DNA from: Pampus argenteus
Taxonomy: Eukaryota > Chordata > Actinopteri > Scombriformes > Stromateidae
Direction: 5' to 3'
NCBI GenBank assembly: GCA_036937835.1
Contig: CM072869.1
Span: 25,001,001 to 25,065,000 of the forward strand
DNA: 64,000 nt
Shown here: positions 51,976 to 62,008 of the stretch, piece after piece
How the letters are laid out: each line of letters opens with the position of its first letter
Numbering within the stretch: position 1 is the first letter of the stretch
The notes under the pieces: generated by a model
Told to the model about the DNA's origin: nothing
What the model saw: the letters and a program-made list of their open reading frames with translations, nothing else
The model's database searches: none
Translations under genes and position numbers: made by a program

Positions 51976-53372
51976 CCTCTGTTGTCTCTACAAAACTAAA
52001 GGAAGACAAGAGGAAACAAATTCACAAAGTTACACTCATGCAGTTAAAGTCGTATAAAAATAAGATTAAAATGACAGTGATCAAACTCTAATTAAAATTA
52101 CAAAAATACAGAAATTAAACGTATATCCCAAAAAAAAAAACACTGTTCAAACTTTATACTGCACGTCACACTCCTGACTCCTCTCCTTATTCTGAAAGAA
52201 AAAAACAACAGAAAGACAATAAAGATCAGTGTTTTGTTATCAATTGAAGTCTAAACAGTGCATGAAGTCAAAGAAAAGTGTCTGAATTTAAAATTAGTGT
52301 CCAAATTCTCATTGTCTCCAGTCCTCTGTTGTCTCTACAAAACTAAAGGAAGACAAGAGGAAACAAATTCACAAAGTTACACTCATGCAGTTAAAGTCGT
52401 ATAAAAATAAGATTAAAATGACAGTGATCAAACTCTAATTAAAATTACAAAAATACAGAAATTAAAAGTATTTCCAAAAAGTAAAAAAAAAAACAGTTCA
52501 AACTTTATACTGCACGCTACACTCCTGACTCCTCTCCTTATTCTGAAAGAAAAAAACAACAGAAAGACAATAAAGATCAGTGTTTTGTTATCAATTGAAG
52601 TCTAAACAGTGCATGAAGTCAAAGAAAAGTGTCTGAATTTAAAATTAGTGTCCAACTTCTCATTGTCTCCAGTCCTCTGTTGTCTCTACAAAACTAAAGG
52701 AAGACAAGAGGAAACAAATTCACAAAGTTACACTCATGCAGTTAAAGTCGTATAAAAATAAGATTAAAATGACAGTGATCAAACTCTAATTAAAATTACA
52801 AAAATACAGAAATTAAACGTATATCCCAAAAAAAAAAACACTGTTCAAACTTTATACTGCACGTCACACTCCTGACTCCTCTCCTTATTCTGAAAGAAAA
52901 AAACAACAGAAAGACAATAAAGATCAGTGTTTTGTTATCAATTGAAGTCTAAACAGTGCATGAAGTCAAAGAAAAGTGTCTGAATTTAAAATTAGTGTCC
53001 AAATTCTCATTGTCTCCAGTCCTCTGTTGTCTCTACAAAACTAAAGGAAGACAAGAGGAAACAAATTCACAAAGTTACACTCATGCAGTTAAAGTCGTAT
53101 AAAAATAAGATTAAAATGACAGTGATCAAACTCTAATTAAAATTACAAAAATACAGAAATTAAAAGTATTTCCAAAAAGTAAAAAAAAAAACAGTTCAAA
53201 CTTTATACTGCACGCTACACTCCTGACTCCTCTCCTTATTCTGAAAGAAAAAAACAACAGAAAGACAATAAAGATCAGTGTTTTGTTATCAATTGAAGTC
53301 TGATCAGAGCATGAAGTCAAAAAAAAGTGTCTGAATTTAAAATTAGTGTCCAACTTCTCATTGTCTCCAGTC
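51976..53372. repeat. 698-bp dimer (347 + 351), two copies
   Basis: Intervals 347, 351, 347, 351 with breakpoints at 51976, 52674 and 53372. The 347-bp member has TATATCCCAAAAAAAAAAAC and CCAAATTCTC. Confidence 0.83.
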
Positions 53373-56300
53373 CTCTGTTGTCTCTACAAAACTAAAGGAA
53401 GACAAGAGAAAACAAATTCACAAAGTTACACTCATGCAGTTAAAGTCGTATAAAAATAAGATTAAAATGGCAGTGATCAAACTCTAATTAAAATTACAAA
53501 AATACAGAAATTAAAAGTATTTCCAAAAAAAAAAAAAAAAACAGTTCAAACTTTATACTGCACGCTACACTCCTGACTCCTCTCCTTATTCTGAAAGAAA
53601 AAAACAACAGAAAGACAATAAAGATCAGTGTTTTGTTATCAATTGAAGTCTAAACAGTGCATGAAGTCAAAGAAAAGTGTCTGAATTTAAAATTACTGTC
53701 CAACTTCTCATTGTCTCCAGTCCTCTGTTGTCTCTACAAAACTAAAGGAAGACAAGAGGAAACAAATTCACAAAGTTACACTCATGCAGTTAAAGTCGTA
53801 TAAAAATAAGATTAAAATGACAGTGATCAAACTCTAATTAAAATGACAAAAATACAGAAATTAAAAGTATATCCAAAAAGTAAAAAAAAAAAACACTGTT
53901 CAAACTTTATACTGCACGTCACACTCCTGACTCCTCTCATTATTCTGAAAGAAAAAAAACTAAACAGAAAGACAATAAAGATCAGTGTTCAAAAACCAGA
54001 TCAAGACACAATTGTCATCAGATGAAATATGAGCATACGTTTACTGTACCTGAATTTAAAATGAGTGTCCAACTTCTCATTGTCTCCAGTCCTCTGTTGT
54101 CTCTACAAAACTAAAGGAAGACAAGAGGAAACAAATTCACAAAGTTACACTCATGCAGTTAAAGTCGTATAAAAATAAGATTAAAATGGCAGTGATCAAA
54201 CTCTAATTAAAATTACAAAAATACAGAAATTAAAAGTATTTCCAAAAAGTAAAAAAAAAAAACAGTTCAAACTTTATACTGCACGCTACACTCCTGACTC
54301 CTCTCCTTATTCTGAAAGAAAAAAACAACAGAAAGACAATAAAGATCAGTGTTTTGTTATCAATTGAAGTCTAAACAGTGCATGAAGTCAAAGAAAAGTG
54401 TCTGAATTTAAAATTAGTGTCCAACTTCTCATTGTCTCCAGTCCTCTGTTGTCTCTACAAAACTAAAGGAAGACAAGAGGAAACAAATTCACAAAGTTAC
54501 ACTCATGCAGTTAAAGTCGTATAAAAATAAGTTTAAAATGACAGTGATCAAACTCTAATTAAAATTACAAAAATACAGAAATTAAACGTATATCCCAAAA
54601 AAAAAAACACTGTTCAAACTTTATACTGCACGTCACACTCCTGACTCCTCTCCTTATTCTGTAAGAAAAAAACAACAGAAAGACAATAAAGATCAGTGTT
54701 TTGTTATCAATTGAAGTCTGATCAGTGCATGAAGTAAAAAAAAAGTGTCTGAATTTAAAATGAGTGTCCAACTTCTCATTGTCTCCAGTCCTCTGTTGTC
54801 TCTACAAAACTAAAGGAAGACAAGAGGAAACAAATTCACAAAGTTACACTCATGCAGTTAAAGTCGTATAAAAATAAGATTAAAATGGCAGTGATCAAAC
54901 TCTAATTAAAATTACAAAAATACAGAAATTAAAAGTATTTCCAAAAAGTAAAAAAAAAAAACAGTTCAAACTTTATACTGCACGCTACACTCCTGACTCC
55001 TCTCCTTATTCTGAAAGAAAAAAACAACAGAAAGACAATAAAGATCAGTGTTTTGTTATCAATTGAAGTCTAAACAGTGCATGAAGTCAAAGAAAAGTGT
55101 CTGAATTTAAAATTAGTGTCCAACTTCTCATTGTCTCCAGTCCTCTGTTGTCTCTACAAAACTAAAGGAAGACAAGAGGAAACAAATTCACAAAGTTACA
55201 CTCATGCAGTTAAAGTCGTATAAAAATAAGTTTAAAATGACAGTGATCAAACTCTAATTAAAATTACAAAAATACAGAAATTAAACGTATATCCCAAAAA
55301 AAAAAACACTGTTCAAACTTTATACTGCACGTCACACTCCTGACTCCTCTCCTTATTCTGAAAGAAAAAAACAACAGAAAGACAATAAAGATCAGTGTTT
55401 TGTTATCAATTGAAGTCTGATCAGTGCATGAAGTAAAAAAAAAGTGTCTGAATTTAAAATGAGTGTCCAACTTCTCATTGTCTCCAGTCCTCTGTTGTCT
55501 CTACAAAACTAAAGGAAGACAAGAGGAAACAAATTCACAAAGTTACACTCATGCAGTTAAAGTCGTATAAAAATAAGATTAAAATGGCAATGATCAAACT
55601 CTAATTAAAATTACAAAAATACAGAATTTAAAAGTATTTCCAAAAAAGTAAAAAAATAACACTGTTCAAACTTTATACTGCACGTCACACTCCTGACTCC
55701 TCTCATTATTCTGAAAGAAAAAAAATAAACAGAAAGACAATAAAGATCAGTGTTCAAAAACCAGATCAAGACACAATTGTCATCAGATGAAATATGAGCA
55801 TACGTTTACTGTACCTGAATTTAAAATGAGTGTCCAACTTCTCATTGTCTCCAGTCCTTTGTTGTCTCTACAAAACTAAAGGAAGACAAGAGGAAACAAA
55901 TTCACAAAGTTACACTCATGCATTTAAAGTCGTATAAAAATAAGATTAAAATGGCAGTGATCAAACTCTAATTAAAATTACAAAAATACAGAAATTAAAA
56001 GTATTTCCAAAAAGTAAAAAAAAAAACAGTTCAAACTTTATACTGCACGCTACACTCCTGACTCCTCTCCTTATTCTGAAAGAAAAAAACAACAGAAAGA
56101 CAATAAAGATCAGTGTTTTGTTATCAATTGAAGTCTAAACAGTGCATGAAGTCAAAGAAAAGTGTCTGAATTTAAAATTAGTGTCCAACTTCTCATTGTC
56201 TCCAGTCCTCTGTTGTCTCTACAAAACTAAAGGAAGACAAGAGGAAACAAATTCACAAAGTTACACTCATGCAGTTAAAGTCGCATAAAAATAAGTGATC

Positions 56301-59300
56301 AAACTCTAAAATTACAAAAATACAGAAATTAAACGTATATCCCAATAAAAAAAAAACACTGTTCAAACTTTATACTGCACGTCACACTCCTGACTCCTCT
56401 CCTTATTCTGAAAGAAAAAAACAACAGAAAGACAATAAAGATCAGTGTTTTGTTATCAATTGAAGTCTGATCAGAGCATGAAGTCAAAAAAAAGTGTCTG
56501 AATTTAAAATTAGTGTCCAACTTCTCATTGTCTCCAGTCCTCTGTTGTCTCTACAAAACTAAAGGAAGACAAGAGAAAACAAATTCACAAAGTTACACTC
56601 ATGCAGTTAAAGTCGTATAAAAATAAGATTAAAATGGCAGTGATCAAACTCTAATTAAAATTACAAAAATACAGAAATTAAAAGTATTTCCAAAAAAAAA
56701 AAAAAAACAGTTCAAACTTTATACTGCACGCTACACTCCTGACTCCTCTCCTTATTCTGAAAGAAAAAAACAACAGAAAGACAATAAAGATCAGTGTTTT
56801 GTTATCAATTGAAGTCTAAACAGTGCATGAAGTCAAAGAAAAGTGTCTGAATTTAAAATTACTGTCCAACTTCTCATTGTCTCCAGTCCTCTGTTGTCTC
56901 TACAAAACTAAAGGAAGACAAGAGGAAACAAATTCACAAAGTTACACTCATGCAGTTAAAGTCGTATAAAAATAAGATTAAAATGACAGTGATCAAACTC
57001 TAATTAAAATTACAAAAATACAGAAATTAAAAGTATATCCAAAAAGTAAAAAAAAAAAACACTGTTCAAACTTTATACTGCACGTCACACCCCTGACTCC
57101 TCTCATTATTCTGAGAGAAAAAAAACTAAACAGAAAGACAATAAAGATCAGTGTTCAAAAACCAGATCAAGACACAATTGTCATCAGATGAAATATGAGC
57201 ATACGTTTACTGTACCTGAATTTAAAATGAGTGTCCAACTTCTCATTGTCTCCAGTCCTCTGTTGTCTCTACAAAACTAAAGGAAGACAAGAGGAAACAA
57301 ATTCACAAAGTTACACTCATGCAGTTAAAGTCGTATAAAAATAAGATTAAAATGGCAGTGATCAAACTCTAATTAAAATTACAAAAATACAGAAATTAAA
57401 AGTATTTCCAAAAAGTAAAAAAAAAAACAGTTCAAACTTTATACTGCACGCTACACTCCTGACTCCTCTCCTTATTCTGAAAGAAAAAAACAACAGAAAG
57501 ACAATAAAGATCAGTGTTTTGTTATCAATTGAAGTCTAAACAGTGCATGAAGTCAAAGAAAAGTGTCTGAATTTAAAATTAGTGTCCAACTTCTCATTGT
57601 CTCCAGTCCTCTGTTGTCTCTACAAAACTAAAGGAAGACAAGAGGAAACAAATTCACAAAGTTACACTCATGCAGTTAAAGTCGTATAAAAATAAGATTA
57701 AAATGACAGTGATCAAACTCTAATTAAAATTACAAAAATACAGAAATTAAACGTATATCCCAAAAAAAAAAACACTGTTCAAACTTTATACTGCACGTCA
57801 CACTCCTGACTCCTCTCCTTATTCTGAAAGAAAAAAACAACAGAAAGACAATAAAGATCAGTGTTTTGTTATCAATTGAAGTCTAAACAGTGCATGAAGT
57901 CAAAGAAAAGTGTCTGAATTTAAAATTAGTGTCCAAATTCTCATTGTCTCCAGTCCTCTGTTGTCTCTACAAAACTAAAGGAAGACAAGAGGAAACAAAT
58001 TCACAAAGTTACACTCATGCAGTTAAAGTCGTATAAAAATAAGATTAAAATGACAGTGATCAAACTCTAATTAAAATTACAAAAATACAGAAATTAAAAG
58101 TATTTCCAAAAAGTAAAAAAAAAAACAGTTCAAACTTTATACTGCACGCTACACTCCTGACTCCTCTCCTTATTCTGAAAGAAAAAAACAACAGAAAGAC
58201 AATAAAGATCAGTGTTTTGTTATCAATTGAAGTCTGATCAGAGCATGAAGTCAAAAAAAAGTGTCTGAATTTAAAATTAGTGTCCAACTTCTTATTGTCT
58301 CCAGTCCTCTGTTGTCTCTACAAAACTAAAGGAAGACAAGAGGAAACAAATTCACAAAGTTACACTCATGCAGTTAAAGTCGTATAAAAATAAGATTAAA
58401 ATGACAGTGATCAAACTCTAATTAAAATTACAAAAATACAGAAATTAAACGTATATCCCAAAAAAAAAAACACTGTTCAAACTTTATACTGCACGTCACA
58501 CTCCTGACTCCTCTCCTTATTCTGAAAGAAAAAAACAACAGAAAGACAATAAAGATCAGTGTTTTGTTATCAATTGAAGTCTAAACAGTGCATGAAGTCA
58601 AAGAAAAGTGTCTGAATTTAAAATTAGTGTCCAAATTCTCATTGTCTCCAGTCCTCTGTTGTCTCTACAAAACTAAAGGAAGACAAGAGGAAACAAATTC
58701 ACAAAGTTACACTCATGCAGTTAAAGTCGTATAAAAATAAGATTAAAATGACAGTGATCAAACTCTAATTAAAATTACAAAAATACAGAAATTAAAAGTA
58801 TTTCCAAAAAGTAAAAAAAAAAACAGTTCAAACTTTATACTGCACGCTACACTCCTGACTCCTCTCCTTATTCTGAAAGAAAAAAACAACAGAAAGACAA
58901 TAAAGATCAGTGTTTTGTTATCAATTGAAGTCTGATCAGAGCATGAAGTCAAAAAAAAGTGTCTGAATTTAAAATTAGTGTCCAACTTCTTATTGTCTCC
59001 AGTCCTCTGTTGTCTCTACAAAACTAAAGGAAGACAAGAGAAAACAAATTCACAAAGTTACACTCATGCAGTTAAAGTCGTATAAAAATAAGATTAAAAT
59101 GGCAGTGATCAAACTCTAATTAAAATTACAAAAATACAGAAATTAAAAGTATTTCCAAAAAAAAAAAAAAAAACAGTTCAAACTTTATACTGCACGCTAC
59201 ACTCCTGACTCGTCTCCTTATTCTGAAAGAAAAAAACAACAGAAAGACAATAAAGATCAGTGTTTTGTTATCAATTGAAGTCTAAACAGTGCATGAAGTC

Positions 59301-59800
59301 AAAGAAAAGTGTCTGAATTTAAAATTACTGTCCAACTTCTCATTGTCTCCAGTCCTCTGTTGTCTCTACAAAACTAAAGGAAGACAAGAGGAAACAAATT
59401 CACAAAGTTACACTCATGCAGTTAAAGTCGTATAAAAATAAGATTAAAATGACAGTGATCAAACTCTAATTAAAATTACAAAAATACAGAAATTAAAAGT
59501 ATATCCAAAAAGTAAAAAAAAAAACCACTGTTCAAACTTTATACTGCACGTCACACTCCTGACTCCTCTCATTATTCTGAAAGAAAAAAAACTAAACAGA
59601 AAGACAATAAAGATCAGTGTTCAAAAACCAGATCAAGACACAATTGTCATCAGATGAAATATGAGCATACGTTTACTGTACCTGAATTTAAAATGAGTGT
59701 CCAACTTCTCATTGTCTCCAGTCCTCTGTTGTCTCTACAAAACTAAAGGAAGACAAGAGGAAACAAATTCACAAAGTTACACTCATGCAGTTAAAGTCGT
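52640..59800. repeat. Large segmental duplication inside array 11, copy B
   Basis: Offset to copy A is 9,870 bp up to anchor 54790. It becomes 10,567-10,569 after an extra 699-bp dimer (54790-55489), and 10,546 after 57955 where a 719-bp pair is replaced by a 698-bp pair. The changes are whole-monomer steps, as expected from unequal exchange. Confidence 0.82.
57608..59004. repeat. 698-bp dimer (347 + 351), two copies
   Basis: Intervals 347, 351, 347, 351 with breakpoints at 57608, 58306 and 59004. Both 351-bp members carry the private CTTCTTATTGTC variant and the GTCTGATCAGAGCATG form, so the pair was duplicated together. Confidence 0.83.
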
Positions 59801-61104
59801 ATGAAAATAAGATTAAAATGACAGTGATCAAACTCTAATTAAAATTACAAAAATACAGAAATTAAAAGTATATCCAAAAAGTAAAAAAAAAAAACACTGT
59901 TCAAACTTTATACTGCACGTCACACTCCTGACTCCTCTCATTATTCTGAGAGAAAAAAAACTAAACAGAAAGACAATAAAGATCACTGTTCAAAAACCAG
60001 ATCAAGAAACAATTGTCATCAGATGAAATATGAGCATATGTTTACTGTACCTGAATTTAAAATGAGTGTCCAACTTCTCATTGTCTCCAGTCCTCTGTTG
60101 TCTCTACAAAACTAAAGGAAGACAAGAGGAAACAAATTCACAAAGTTACACTCATGCAGTTAAAGTCGTATAAAAATAAGATTAAAATGGCAGTGATCAA
60201 ACTCTAATTAAAATTACAAAAATACAGAAATTAAAAGTATTTCCAAAAAGTAAAAAAAAAAAAACATTATTCAAACTTTATACTGCACGTCACACTCCTG
60301 ACTCCTCTCATTATTCTGAAAGAAAACAAATAAACAGAAAGACAATAAAGATCAGTGTTCAAAAACCAGATCAAGACACAATTGTCATCAGATGAAATAT
60401 GAGCATACGTTTACTGTACCTGAATTTAAAATGAGTGTCCAACTTCTCATTGTCTCCAGTCCTCTGTTGTCTCTACAAAACTAAAGGAAGACAAGAGGAA
60501 ACAAATTCACAAAGTTACACTCATGCAGTTAAAGTCGTATAAAAATAAGATTAAAATGGCAGTGATCAAACTCTAATTAAAATTACAAAAATACAGAAAT
60601 TAAAAGTATTTCCAAAAAGTAAAAAAAAAAAAAAGTTCAAACTTTATACTGCGAACAGATGACCAATTTGTTATCAAATGAAATCTGATCAGTGCATGAA
60701 GTCAAAGAAAAGTGTTTCTGAATCTAAAATGAGTGTCCAACTTCTCATTGTCTCCAGTCCTCTGACCTCTCTACAAAACTAAATGAAGACAAAAGGAAAC
60801 AAATTCACAGTTACACTCATGCAGTTAAAGTCGTATAAAAATAAGATTAAAACGGCAGTGATCAAACTCTAATTAAAATTACAAAAATACAGAAATTAAA
60901 AGTATTTCCAAAAAGTTAAAAAATAACACTGTTCAAACTTTATACTGCACGTCACACTAATGACTCCTCTCCTTATTCTGAAAGAAAAAAACAACAGAAA
61001 GACAATAAAGATCAGTGTTCAAAGTGTTCAAAAACCAGATCAAGACATAAATGTCATCAGATGAAATATGAGCATATCATAAGTTTACTGTACGTGAATT
61101 TAAA

Positions 61105-61269
61105 ATGACTGATCAAAGTTATTATTGTCTCCAGTCCTCTGATCTCTCTACAAAACTATATGAAGATAAGAACAAACAGTGGTTAAACATGTTACAACAG
61201 TTGAAAGATTCATCATCACATGAATTAGGACGAAAATGTCAAATCGTATTGATAAACATCAAATTTTAA
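61105..61269 (+). pseudogene. E1 open frame with lost stop
   Basis: The usual TGA is CGA here (GAATTAGGACGA), so the frame runs 12 codons further to a TAA at 61267, giving 54 codons. It also has the I-to-S change and E-to-K (GAAGATAAGAAC), at the same codon that is TAG in the copies at 30487 and 36476. Confidence 0.55.
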
Positions 61270-62008
61270 ATTTCATATTTCCTCTCAACATTTCTCCTCT
61301 TCTTTCATAAAAAGAAATAAATATTATATTGAAATAAAAAAGAGGAAAAGTTAAAATTTTAAAAGTTCATAGGCAAATACTTCAGTGGTTACTTGTCAGT
61401 CTGTCCTTAATATTGGCTTAAAGTTAAATATATTGTACACGTTGAAAAGAAAACAATTATCTTTGAATTTCAACTAGACTACATTGCAAATAAAATAAAA
61501 AACACCAGGCTACTTATAAATATAACAAATTATTATATGTATATATATATATATATATGTATGTATACATTTCACAACTCTCTTCACCTTTGGTTGCAAA
61601 TCAAAGTATAACTTAAATTCAGAAATTTTCCTACATCAGAAAAATGTGAAACTTACTGTAAGTTTTTTTTTTGTTTGCGTAGAGACACGTATGATCTTGT
61701 CATATTGTGTTCAGTCCAGTTTCTGGTTGAAATGTGTTTCTCTCACATCATGCTGTGTGTCTGTTCCTCTCCAAACACTGAAAAGACAGGAGTTCTGTGT
61801 GCAAATGTTCTGTTATCTGTTATTACTTGGATTCTAGAACATCCTTACGATGCAACAAAAGAAATAAGTTTGGACTTTACAGTCCCAGTGAAATATATGA
61901 TTCACACAATACACAGTCAAACCAGAAGATAAATGTTTATGAAGCATTCACTCAGCAATTTGTTCTTATTCATTGATTCATTATAATAAAATTATGAAAG
62001 AAAACTGT
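61179..62008 (+). repeat. U spacer copy 11
   Basis: 830 bp. TA tract (TA)9T at 61550-61568. 3' junction of the ACAAGAGG type, leading into a short block. It is the only U in the last 23 kb. Confidence 0.93.
61675..61932 (+). pseudogene. E2 segment, U copy 11
   Basis: Majority E2 sequence with stop and downstream AATAAA. Its sequence equals U copies 1, 6, 7 and 9 by eye despite the 20-kb gap, so homogenisation acts over at least that distance or the copies are young. Confidence 0.42.

Larger units (their letters stand above)
40726..61178. repeat. Monomer array 11 (58 monomers, U-free)
   Basis: Anchors run from 41032 to 61136 with no U inside. Class A' occurs at 42084, 45971, 49510 and 56539, class C at 50538 and 60759, and the single embedded short block at about 49.5-50.9 kb. 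The array contains a large internal duplication (separate entries) and ends with a B, B, B, C, B+ run before the final U. Besides open frames forced by the repeat, nothing else is visible in these 20 kb. Confidence 0.95.
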
